The translations under genes and the position numbers were made by a program. This document shows, in pieces, positions 25,006 through 32,160 of a stretch of DNA of 64,000 bases. Origin of the DNA: Aldehydirespirator sp965116965 (GTDB taxonomy: Bacteria > Actinomycetota > Acidimicrobiia > Acidimicrobiales > Aldehydirespiratoraceae); assembly GCA_965116965.1 (NCBI GenBank), contig OZ220743.1:992001-1056000 (forward strand), read 5' to 3'. The notes under the pieces are model-generated. The model was not told the origin of the DNA and did no database searches. It saw only the letters and a list, made by a program, of their open reading frames with translations. How positions within the stretch are numbered: the first letter of the stretch is position 1; the number at the start of each line of letters is the position of its first letter.

Positions 25006-25575
25006 TCAGAAGGGGCTCAGTCCCAGTCGGTTGCGTATGGACACCAGCTCGCCCAGGTGGTTGAAGCCGTGGCCGATGGCGCTCCACTGCAGGAACCACG
25101 CGGCCGGCTTGCCGTCCCACATGGAGTACAGCCAGTCGAAGCGGTCCTCGGGAGTGCCGATGGCCTGCAGGGCGGCGGTCGTGTCGGGCCGCCCGTCCAT
25201 CAGGGGGAGCCCGTGCTCGTCGAGCCAGGCCGCGGTGGAGTCGAACACGGCCAGCGCGTAGGCGCCGACCGACTCGGGATCGAGCACATCGGTGAGTTCG
25301 GCGTCCTCGCCCTCGGCCAGACCCCGCCAGAGGTCCTCGTCGATGCCCAGCCTGCCGGTCCAGGAGTCGACGACCGCGCCGCTGCATCCCCGCAGTACGC
25401 CGTTGACGGCTACGTCGTGGTGGCGGGCGAGGTGCCACAGCACGTACACCGGAGCGATCCCTCCTCCGTCGGCCCGCTCCCGTCGCCGCTCCGGCGGTAT
25501 CAGGCCCAGCACACCGCCGTCGAGCTTGGCCCGCAACGACTTCAAGTCGCCGATGATCCAGTCCCGCAGATCCAC
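25006..25575 (-). CDS. DinB-like four-helix protein
   Basis: The 189-residue protein has the DinB/mycothiol-maleylpyruvate-isomerase helix bundle pattern: an early helix with LIPPERRRERADGGG, then YVLWHLARHHDVAVN (about residues 44-58, first metal His candidates) and a C-terminal WSAIGHGFNHLGELVSIRN (about 164-182, further His residues). Members bind a divalent metal and often act as thiol-dependent transferases. GTG 25575 is the start. It lies 30 bp downstream of a flavin-binding protein gene on the same strand, so the two are probably cotranscribed. Confidence 0.75.
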   Translation of the reverse strand: MDLRDWIIGDLKSLRAKLDGGVLGLIPPERRRERADGGGIAPVYVLWHLARHHDVAVNGVLRGCSGAVVDSWTGRLGIDEDLWRGLAEGEDAELTDVLDPESVGAYALAVFDSTAAWLDEHGLPLMDGRPDTTAALQAIGTPEDRFDWLYSMWDGKPAAWFLQWSAIGHGFNHLGELVSIRNRLGLSPF

Positions 25576-25605
25576 GTCAGGAATTCCAGGGGTGGAGTGC
25601 GCGAC

Positions 25606-26091
25606 TCACTGGCTCTTCTGGGTGACACGGCCCCCTTCGGGGGTCCATGACTCGATTAGCAGGCTGTGCTGTGACACTCGCACGAGGACGACTCTGCGGA
25701 TCATGGCCACAAAGAGCACCATGATCGACGGGTCGTCGATCGGATGGCGGTGCGCGGCAAGGAACTCGTCCTGCTGGGTCGCGTCCGCGGGCACGACGAC
25801 ACCGTCGATGCGGGCGTCTCCCTCCGGCAGATCCTCGGCATCCAAAGTGCTGTGAAGAGAGAAGCGGGGGTCGCGCCCGAGATCCGTGGCCTTGCGCGAT
25901 CCCGGCGTCATGGCCAGCCACAGGTGTCCGGACCTGACCGGCGCCTCCATGCCTGACAGGCGCGGCGACCCGTCGGCCTGCAGAGTGGCCATGATCGCGT
26001 GCCGATGGCTCTCGAGCCTTCCTTGCACCCGACGAGCCAATCTCGGATCGGCTTGTTCGAAGTCGGCCCACGACACCGTGTCTGCGGCCAC
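25606..26091 (-). CDS. Pyridoxamine 5'-phosphate oxidase-like (flavin/F420 split-barrel) protein
   Basis: The 161-residue split beta-barrel protein has RHAIMATLQADGSPRLSGME near the N-terminus (about residues 30-49), LWLAMTPGSRKATDLGRDPR (about 57-76) and a long strand pair at the C-terminus. This is the PNPOx-like family that in actinobacteria binds FMN or F420 and reduces varied substrates. The substrate cannot be assigned. It precedes the DinB-like gene and is divergent from the flavodoxin-fold gene at 26282. Confidence 0.8.
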   Translation of the reverse strand: MAADTVSWADFEQADPRLARRVQGRLESHRHAIMATLQADGSPRLSGMEAPVRSGHLWLAMTPGSRKATDLGRDPRFSLHSTLDAEDLPEGDARIDGVVVPADATQQDEFLAAHRHPIDDPSIMVLFVAMIRRVVLVRVSQHSLLIESWTPEGGRVTQKSQ

Positions 26092-26163
26092 GGCGCCAAT
26101 CTAGGCCATCGCCGAGACCGAGCCCGGGTAGGCGACAGTCTGTCGTGTCGTGGCGGAGTCATT

Positions 26164-26201
26164 CCCGCTCTTGTTTGCTTCGCTCACGGGCCGCTCGGGC
26201 C
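26164..26201 (+). repeat. 38-bp GGGCCGCTCGGGCC-family repeat
   Basis: A single copy, differing from the others by one base in the TTCGCTTCG part (TTTGCTTCG), lies in the gap between two divergent genes and is followed by a degenerate form of the ...CGCTCGGCCTCTGG tail seen at 49.03 kb. Nothing else is evident between 26092 and 26281. Confidence 0.8.
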
Positions 26202-26281
26202 ACGGCCTCGCTCTGCGCTCCGCCAAGACTCGCACGGGTTGAGGCCTATCCGCTCGGCCTCTGGGTGGCTACCCTCTGGCT

Positions 26282-26794
26282 GTGCGATTCGTGGTCTTGC
26301 ACGCCCATCCGCTACAGGACTGCTTGAACGTCTTGCTGCGCGACCGAGTCGTCGGGACGCTGGAACGCGACGGCCACGACGTGCAGACCGTGCGGCTCAC
26401 GCAGGGCGAGTCGATCGGAGGGGTGGGCGTCGCTGGTGCTGACGGCCTGGTGTTCGTCTATCCCACCTGGTGGGGCGGCCTGCCGGCGCCGATGCTCGAC
26501 TGGGTTCAGCGCGAGCTCGCCGCGTGGATCGATGGGGCGGCGGACCTCGCGACCTCGCCGCTGCGGACTGTGCGGCACTTGGTGGCGGTGACCACGCATG
26601 GCTCCTCGAGATGGGTGAACCGGCTTCAGGGAGAGCCGGGGCGCCATCTTCTGAGACGCTCGATCACCCGCTTGTGCGCCCCGGGCACGCGGTTGCGGTG
26701 GGTGGCGCTCTACGGGCTGGATCAGAGCAACCCGGCGGCGGTGTCGGCCTTCATGGACCGTGCCGCCACCGAGATGGCCTCCATCGCGGCCTGA
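26282..26794 (+). CDS. Flavodoxin-fold NAD(P)H dehydrogenase (quinone) family protein
   Basis: The 170-residue protein opens with RFVVLHAHPLQDCLNVLLRD, the phosphate-binding N-terminus of the NQO1/KefF-type flavodoxin_2 family, and has VFVYPTWWGGLPAPMLDWVQ (about residues 59-78), which contacts FMN. It reduces quinones or similar two-electron acceptors using NAD(P)H. GTG 26282 is used. It is convergent with the RidA gene, whose stop lies 31 bp away. Confidence 0.85.
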   Translation: MRFVVLHAHPLQDCLNVLLRDRVVGTLERDGHDVQTVRLTQGESIGGVGVAGADGLVFVYPTWWGGLPAPMLDWVQRELAAWIDGAADLATSPLRTVRHLVAVTTHGSSRWVNRLQGEPGRHLLRRSITRLCAPGTRLRWVALYGLDQSNPAAVSAFMDRAATEMASIAA

Positions 26795-26825
26795 GTCACG
26801 CCTGCGACCCGATCCCGCACGGCGC

Positions 26826-27212
26826 TCAGCGGGCCGCCACGACTGCGATCTCCATCTTCCAGGCGGGCTGGGCCAGCTCGGGAACGATCAGCAGTGTGGA
26901 AGCGGCCAGGCGGCCGCCGAGGAACCGGTCTCGCTCGGCCATCACCTCCGCGAGGTCCTGTCCCGGCACCACGTAGGTGGTGACCGACACGATGTCGCTC
27001 GGTTCCATGCCGGCCTCGGCCAGTATCGCCGAGATGTTGGCCCACACGTCGTGTGCCTGCCCGGCTACGTCATCGGCTATCGATCCGTCGGCCCGGGTGG
27101 CCACGATCCCGGAGGTGTGCAGCCACCTCCCCGCTCCGGTGGTGACCACTGCGTGGGCGTAGCGCGCCGCCGGGGGAGCAATCCCCTCTGGTTCGACGGC
27201 GCGCGATCCCAT
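26826..27212 (-). CDS. RidA/YjgF/YER057c/UK114 family protein
   Basis: The 128-residue protein has the Rid fold signature: PPAARYAHAVVTTGAGRWL, HTSGIVATRADGSIADD, QAHDVWANISAILAEAGM and a C-terminal LIVPELAQPAWKMEIAVVA, where archetypal RidA proteins carry an IEV/IE(A)xA segment. Archetypes hydrolyse reactive enamines/imines; other Rid members act in heterocycle catabolism. The conserved Arg of active RidA (usually in an R-A-x-V context) is not obvious, so this may belong to another Rid subgroup. ATG 27212 starts it; the long frame further upstream is the shadow of the LLM gene. Confidence 0.85.
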   Translation of the reverse strand: MGSRAVEPEGIAPPAARYAHAVVTTGAGRWLHTSGIVATRADGSIADDVAGQAHDVWANISAILAEAGMEPSDIVSVTTYVVPGQDLAEVMAERDRFLGGRLAASTLLIVPELAQPAWKMEIAVVAAR

Positions 27213-27242
27213 CACGGCCGATCGTAGGTCGCTCCGGAAGCT

Positions 27243-28286
27243 GTGAGACAATCTGTGGCCGTGGCACCGCGCATGGCCCTCTACTTCCAGGACAAGCATC
27301 CCATCGGCTACGAGATCGAGATGGCTCGATACGCCGAGGAGCGGGGCTTCAGCGAGATCTGGCAGGCGGATACCCGGCTCGCCCGCGACTGCGTGGTGAT
27401 GATGAGCGCCCTGCTGGCGTCCACCGAGCGGCTGCGCATCGGCAGCGGTGTGCTGCCCATCTATACCCGCAACCCGGCAGTGATCGCGGCGACCTGGAGC
27501 ACGATGCACGAGCTCGCCGGGCCCGCACCGGACGGCGGGAGCCGGGTGATGCTGGGGCTCGGCGCCTGGTGGGAGCCCATCGCCGGGCGGGTCGGGGCCG
27601 GCCGGCGCAAGCCGCTCACCGCCATGCGCGAGAACGTCGAGGCCATCCGGGCGCTGTTCACCATGGAGGAGGTCACCTACTCCGGCGAGTTCGTCCACCT
27701 CGACCGGGTGAGCCTCGACGTGGCCTACGGCGACGCCTCCCCCCGCGACATCCCCATCTACATCGGGGCGACCGGTCCGAAGATGCTGGAGTTGACGGGC
27801 GAGATAGCCGACGGGGCCATGCTCAACTACGTGGTGTCGACCGACTACATCCGCGACGCAGTGGCCCATGTCGGTGCCGGAGCGGCGAGGTCGGGCCGCG
27901 CCGTCGAAGACATCGACCGGCCCGAACTGCTGATCTGCTCGCTGTCGGATGACGATCCCGACGCCGCCCTGCTGATCGGCAAGTCGCTGGTCGCGTACTA
28001 CCTGGGCACCGAGCCGCACATCATGGCTGCCTCCGGCGCCGACCCCGAGCTCATCGAGCGGGTCCAGGAGGTGGTCGGCTGGCCGGCCACCGAGGCCGAC
28101 TACCTGAAGGCCGCCCCGCTCATCGGCGACGACCTGGTGCGTCGCATCATGGCGGTGGGCAGCGCCGCGCAGTGCCGTGACACGGTGGCCGAGTTCATCG
28201 ACGCGGGGATCACCTGTCCGGTGCTCTACCCCCTGATGGACGACATGAAGGCGGTAATCGACACCTTCGCCGGCTGGTCCCCCTGA
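27243..28286 (+). CDS. LLM-class (luciferase-like) flavin/F420-dependent oxidoreductase
   Basis: The 347-residue TIM-barrel protein has ALYFQDKHPIGYEIEMARYA near the start, GSGVLPIYTRNPAVIAATW (about residues 74-92), MLGLGAWWEPI and IYIGATGPKMLELTGEIADG (about 176-195), the standard landmarks of 5,10-methylene-H4MPT reductase-like LLM proteins that mostly use F420 in actinobacteria. The start is ambiguous: GTG 27243 opens the frame, while GTG 27255 or 27261 or ATG 27273 are possible. It is divergent from the RidA gene, 30 bp away, suggesting a shared control region. Confidence 0.88.
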   Translation: MRQSVAVAPRMALYFQDKHPIGYEIEMARYAEERGFSEIWQADTRLARDCVVMMSALLASTERLRIGSGVLPIYTRNPAVIAATWSTMHELAGPAPDGGSRVMLGLGAWWEPIAGRVGAGRRKPLTAMRENVEAIRALFTMEEVTYSGEFVHLDRVSLDVAYGDASPRDIPIYIGATGPKMLELTGEIADGAMLNYVVSTDYIRDAVAHVGAGAARSGRAVEDIDRPELLICSLSDDDPDAALLIGKSLVAYYLGTEPHIMAASGADPELIERVQEVVGWPATEADYLKAAPLIGDDLVRRIMAVGSAAQCRDTVAEFIDAGITCPVLYPLMDDMKAVIDTFAGWSP

Positions 28287-28308
28287 AATCGGGCGCTTGT
28301 CCGGCCGC

Positions 28309-28397
28309 CCCTCCGGTTCTGTGTGTACTTCTCGGCCGTAGGGGCCGGTTTCTGCACACAGTTCAAGCCCTCCGGTTCTGTGTGTACTTCTCGGCCG
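28309..28397 (+). repeat. Repeated 30-bp unit with CTGTGTG/CACACAG palindrome
   Basis: CCCTCCGGTTCTGTGTGTAC plus the following CTTCTCGGCCG occurs at 28309-28338 and again at 28368-28397. Between them CTGTGTG (28319-28325) faces CACACAG (28355-28361), making a palindrome of about 45 bp with an inner GGCC/GGCC. It belongs to the TTCTGTGTG-ended family also present at 29.4, 50.4 and 52.3 kb. Confidence 0.8.
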
Positions 28398-28464
28398 CCA
28401 TAGACAGGAGACGCGAACAGCAATACAGGGCGTATATTGAAACATGATGTAATAGTATTGCACT

Positions 28465-29403
28465 ATGCAGATCATCCCCAGCAGCGGGCCAGCTTCGGCA
28501 GAGGCTCAGGTGCACGAGCGGATGGTTGAGCAGCACGGGCTTGTCACCCGCGCCCAGGCGCTGTCGTCGGGCATGACCGAGAATCAAGTGGACAAGCGTT
28601 TGCGCTCGGGCCAATGGGTTCGTGCTGCACGCGGCGTGTACCGGCACGCCGCGGTGGCGCTCACGCGCCGGTCGGATCTTCTCGCCGTCTGCCTGGCGCA
28701 CGATGCTATGGCCAGTCACCGCTCGGCTGCCGCCCTCCACGGCATCGACGGCTACGACCTCGACCGGGTGGAGGTGGTCGTCGCGAAGGGACGCGTCCGT
28801 CGGATTCCGGGTGCTCGGCTGCACCACTCCACCCAGATGGATCTGGCCAGGAGAAAGTATCGAGACGAGATTCCGTGCACTGGACTGCGACGCACCGTGC
28901 TGGATCTGGCGTCCGTGGTAGACCGTACGCGGCTTGACCGAACCATCGACGCCGTATTGCGCGACCGACTGCTGCGCAGGAGTGATCTCTACTCAGTCCT
29001 CGCAATCCACTCTTGCCGGGGCCGCACCGGCTGTGGTCCGTTCCGAGCGGCGCTGGAGGCTCTCGGCGCAGATCCGGTCCCGCTGAGCGAGTGGAGCCGG
29101 ATGGTGGCAGAGTTGCTCTTGTCGTTCGGACTTGACTACCCGGCGCTTGAATATCGCGTCCTGGGCCAGGACGGAGCGTTGGTCGCTCAGGTCGATCTGG
29201 CCTATCCGTCGGTCCGGCTGGCCATCGAACTCGACAGCGTGCGGTGGCACTTCAACCGAGTGTCGTTCGCGGAGGATCCCAGACGGCGCAACGCCATGTT
29301 CCTAGCCGGATGGAACGTCTTGACCTTCACTTGGGACGACTACGCCAAGCATCCGGCCGCCCTGTGCGCCACGGTCGCCGGAGCCTGCGCCAAAGCCGCA
29401 TAG
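28465..29403 (+). CDS. AbiEi-like winged-helix protein with DUF559-type C-terminal domain
   Basis: The 312-residue protein has an N-terminal winged-helix of the type IV toxin-antitoxin AbiEi kind (HGLVTRAQALSSGMTENQVD, then RGVYRHAAV, residues about 24-63), a middle region with GLRRTVLDLASVVDR (about 139-153) and a C-terminal endonuclease-like DUF559 segment with AQVDLAYPSVRLAIELDSVR (about 237-256) and NVLTFTWDDY. Partnerless genes of this architecture are scattered in actinobacteria; DNA binding or nuclease roles in defence are guesses. An AT-rich promoter region (28420-28460, with GTATATTGAAAC) precedes ATG 28465. Confidence 0.75.
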   Translation: MQIIPSSGPASAEAQVHERMVEQHGLVTRAQALSSGMTENQVDKRLRSGQWVRAARGVYRHAAVALTRRSDLLAVCLAHDAMASHRSAAALHGIDGYDLDRVEVVVAKGRVRRIPGARLHHSTQMDLARRKYRDEIPCTGLRRTVLDLASVVDRTRLDRTIDAVLRDRLLRRSDLYSVLAIHSCRGRTGCGPFRAALEALGADPVPLSEWSRMVAELLLSFGLDYPALEYRVLGQDGALVAQVDLAYPSVRLAIELDSVRWHFNRVSFAEDPRRRNAMFLAGWNVLTFTWDDYAKHPAALCATVAGACAKAA

Positions 29404-29413
29404 GCACCCCCCA

Positions 29414-29466
29414 GGGGTTCTGTGTGCGCTTCTTGGCCGTACGGGCGGGCTTCTTCATATAGTTCG
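29414..29466 (+). repeat. Degenerate TTCTGTGTG-family palindrome
   Basis: TTCTGTGTGCG at 29418-29428 starts a copy whose right arm has decayed to ATATAGTTC. It lies just after the AbiEi-like gene and 40 bp before the amidohydrolase. Confidence 0.55.
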
Positions 29467-29506
29467 GGGCTAGAGCATCGGGGAGAGCCTGTGTACGGTT
29501 CGGGTC

Positions 29507-30919
29507 GTGAGCAGCCAGCCAGGCGTCATCACGGCATCAGTGCCTGATCTGCTGGTCCACGGCGGTGCTGTGGTCACTGTCGACGACGATGGCGCGGTGC
29601 ACGATCCGGGGTGGGTCTATGTGCGGGGCAACCGGGTGGCCGAGGTGGGTGCGGGGGAGCCGCCGTCCAGCCGCCAAGCCCAGGCCGGCGAGGTGATCGA
29701 CGCGGCGGGATGCGCGGTCATGCCGGGGATGACCAACGCTCACACCCACCTGTTCCAGACGCTGTTCCGGGGACTGGCCGACGACAAGACGCTGCTCGAC
29801 TGGCTGCGGGACTGCATCTGGCCCGCAGCGATACACCTGGACGCGGACATCGCCCACGCCGCCGCCCTCGCCGGACTGGTCGAGAACTTGCGGGGCGGGG
29901 CCACCACGGTCATCGACCACCAGTACATCCACACCGATGAGGCCATCAACGACGCGATGTGCCGGGCTGCCGACCGACTGGGGGTGCGCTTCCTGCTGGC
30001 CCACGGCTGGGCCGACCGCAACTACCACCCGGCGCTGGAGCAGACCGCGGAGCAGGCGGTCGCCCGCGCCGAAGCCGCCCGGCGCCGGTGGGACGGCCAT
30101 GACGAGGACCGCATACGGGTGGAGATGGCGCCCTTGATCCCGTGGGGATGCTCCGACGAGGCCATGCGCACCACGGTGGCCGCGGCCCGCAGCTGGGGCC
30201 GCGGCACCCACATCCACTGTGCGGAGACCGCCGTTGAAGTGGATATGAGTCTTGAGGAGCGGGGGGTGCGCCATGTGGCGTGGCTCGACTCGCTGGGCGT
30301 GCTCGGCCCCGACATGCAGCTCGCTCACAGTGTGTGGGTCGACGACGACGAGCTCGACCTGATCGCCGCGTCGGGCTCGGTGGTGGTGCACTGCCCGGTG
30401 TCGAACATGTACCTGGCCTCGGGAGTGGCCCCGCTGACCGGGATGCGGGATCGGGGCATCACCGTGGCGCTGGCGAGCGACGGTCCGGGGAGCAACAACC
30501 GCCAGGACATGTTCGAGGTGCTCAAGGCCACGGTGCTGCTGCAGAAGGTGCACCACCTGGATGCACTGGTCCTCCAACCGGAGGACGTGCTGCAGATGGC
30601 CTGCCGGGGTGGAGCAGCCGCGTTCGGCATGCCCGATTCGTTCGGGGCGCTGGCCGAGGGTCAGCGGGCCGACCTGCTGGTCGTGGACCTGCGGACGCCG
30701 TTCGTGTCTCCGGTGCACCGGGTTCCCAGCGCCCTCGTCTACAACACCACCCCCAGGGACTTGCGAGACGTGGTGGTCGACGGCCGGACCGTGATCCGGG
30801 ACGGCGCCCTAGTCGTAGCCGACGAGCGCCAGATCATGGCCGGGGCCGCCGCCGCCGCCCGCCGCCTCTTCAACCGGGCCGGCATCTCGACCCGCGTGAC
30901 CGGAGGCGAGCGGACTTAG
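29507..30919 (+). CDS. Amidohydrolase (8-oxoguanine deaminase / TrzN-AtzB-like)
   Basis: The 470-residue metal-dependent deaminase of the cyclic-amidohydrolase superfamily has MPGMTNAHTHLFQTLFRGLA (about residues 73-92; His-x-His), HIHCAETAVEVD (about 236-247), QLAHSVWVDDDEL (His, about 273) and VALASDGPGSNNRQDMFE (Asp, about 327). This arrangement matches 8-oxoguanine/guanine deaminases and triazine hydrolases. The TAG stop at 30917-30919 overlaps the boundary of the following insertion sequence: target duplication TTA 30916-30918. Confidence 0.9.
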   Translation: MSSQPGVITASVPDLLVHGGAVVTVDDDGAVHDPGWVYVRGNRVAEVGAGEPPSSRQAQAGEVIDAAGCAVMPGMTNAHTHLFQTLFRGLADDKTLLDWLRDCIWPAAIHLDADIAHAAALAGLVENLRGGATTVIDHQYIHTDEAINDAMCRAADRLGVRFLLAHGWADRNYHPALEQTAEQAVARAEAARRRWDGHDEDRIRVEMAPLIPWGCSDEAMRTTVAAARSWGRGTHIHCAETAVEVDMSLEERGVRHVAWLDSLGVLGPDMQLAHSVWVDDDELDLIAASGSVVVHCPVSNMYLASGVAPLTGMRDRGITVALASDGPGSNNRQDMFEVLKATVLLQKVHHLDALVLQPEDVLQMACRGGAAAFGMPDSFGALAEGQRADLLVVDLRTPFVSPVHRVPSALVYNTTPRDLRDVVVDGRTVIRDGALVVADERQIMAGAAAAARRLFNRAGISTRVTGGERT

Positions 30920-31875
30920 AGGCCGCGCGGATTGACCATCCACGGGTCGTCTGGTTGTCCCGACTGGAATGTCGGGTGTCCTGTCAACGAGACGACCGTG
31001 GAGGTCAGACACATCATGCGCGCGTTGGAGTCGGAAGTGGTGGATCCGGTGTGGGCGGCGATCGAGCCGCTTGTGCCGGTGCCTGTGGACAACCATCCCA
31101 CCGGCGGGCACCGGCGCCGGATACCGGACAAGATCGTGTTCTGGGGGATCTTGATCCGGTTGGTGACGGGCTGCTCGTGGGTCACCGCGGAGAGGCTGTT
31201 GGGCGGGCGCGTGTCTGACACGACTATGCGCGCCCGCCGCGACGAGTGGGTCGAGGCCGGAGTCTTTGAGGGCCTGGAGTCTGAGGCGCTGCGCGCCTAT
31301 GACCGCATCGTGGGCCTCGACTTGTCCGAGGTGTCGGTGGACGGGTCGATCCACAAGGCGCCCTGCGGCGGCGAAGGCACCGCCAAAAGCCCTGTTGACC
31401 GGGCCAAACTGGGCTGGAAGTGGTCCATATTGGCCGACCGGGCCGGGGTGCCGGTCGCGGCGGTCGCCGACGGCGCCAACCGACACGACACCATCTTGTT
31501 GGAACCCACACTGCGAGCCGCCCCCGAAGGGCTGCTAGCCGACGTGGAGACCCTGCACCTCGACCGCGGATATGACAACGCGCCGGCGCGCGCGGTGTGC
31601 GCCGCGATGGGCATCGACGACGTCGTGTGCGCGAAGAAGCGCCCCCGCCACGCCAAGCGCCGCAAACCCAACACGGCTCCCCTCGGGCTGCGCTGGAGCG
31701 TCGAGCGCACCAACTCGTGGCTGTCGAACTTCGGACAGATGCGCCGCAACACAGACCGCCGCCCCCAGCACCGACGAGCCCAACTCTCCCTCGCCATAAC
31801 CCTCATTATCACAGCCAAACTCATCGACCACCGCGACCGATGGAACCCCCACCCATGATCAATCCGCGCTCGCTC
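30919..31875 (+). mobile_element. IS5-family insertion sequence, 957 bp
   Basis: The element lies between direct repeats TTA (30916-30918 and 31876-31878), a 3-bp TNA-type duplication typical of IS5-family groups. Its ends are inverted repeats of about 23 bp sharing GAG and GCGCGGATTGA (17 of 23 positions match). It carries one transposase gene. Precise removal restores the sequence ACTTAG, so the amidohydrolase stop codon is unaffected. Both ends are intact, so it may be active. Confidence 0.9.
31016..31858 (+). CDS. IS5-family DDE transposase
   Basis: From ATG 31016 the protein has 280 residues: an N-terminal helical domain (RRIPDKIVFWGILIRLVTGC, then WVTAERLLG) and a DDE catalytic core with the first Asp in LSEVSVDGSIHKAPCGG (about residue 108), the second Asp in LHLDRGYDN (about 184) and Glu in RWSVERTNSWL (about 230), giving the IS5-type DDE with a YREK-like region. 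TTG 30932 is an alternative start, but GAGGTC stands 8 nt before 31016. It is intact and should be able to move its own IS; whether it mobilises the CTAG miniature elements is unclear because the terminal repeats differ. Confidence 0.92.
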   Translation: MRALESEVVDPVWAAIEPLVPVPVDNHPTGGHRRRIPDKIVFWGILIRLVTGCSWVTAERLLGGRVSDTTMRARRDEWVEAGVFEGLESEALRAYDRIVGLDLSEVSVDGSIHKAPCGGEGTAKSPVDRAKLGWKWSILADRAGVPVAAVADGANRHDTILLEPTLRAAPEGLLADVETLHLDRGYDNAPARAVCAAMGIDDVVCAKKRPRHAKRRKPNTAPLGLRWSVERTNSWLSNFGQMRRNTDRRPQHRRAQLSLAITLIITAKLIDHRDRWNPHP

Positions 31876-32029
31876 TTAGCCCTGGATCCACCCGAAGCGG
31901 CGCCGTTCGGCGTAGTCGTTACTCAAGTCTCCTAGCACATGGGGTTCGGTGGGCTCGTCCACATGGGGCGCGGCCCTCCGTCGCAGCGCCGCCCTGATCC
32001 TCGCGGCAAGCTCCGTCGGGCAGAAGGGC

Positions 32030-32104
32030 TTGACTACGCAACATGGTGCTCTCTAGTGTGCCTGCTATCTGTTGGTCGCCACAATGTGTGGAGCTCTCAT
32101 TGTG
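32030..32104 (+). promoter_or_regulatory. Candidate promoter and palindrome before the large secreted protein
   Basis: TTGACT (32030-32035) and TAGTGT (32054-32059) are spaced 18 bp. Downstream, CACAATG (32080-32086) and CATTGTG (32098-32104) form a perfect 7-bp inverted repeat around an 11-bp centre containing GAGCTC, which would lie in the 5' leader. It is consistent with a repressor operator or an RNA hairpin. Otherwise 31879-32160 holds no recognisable gene. Confidence 0.45.
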
Positions 32105-32160
32105 CCGCGGCTGTCGCAGCGGCGCCCCCAATCCAGAGTTCCCCATCCAGGAGCCAAGCC

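Noticed and set aside
31939..32160. N-terminal extension of the large secreted protein
   Set aside because: The 74 residues before ATG 32161 lack similarity to a domain, would bury the signal peptide and overlap the promoter and palindrome.
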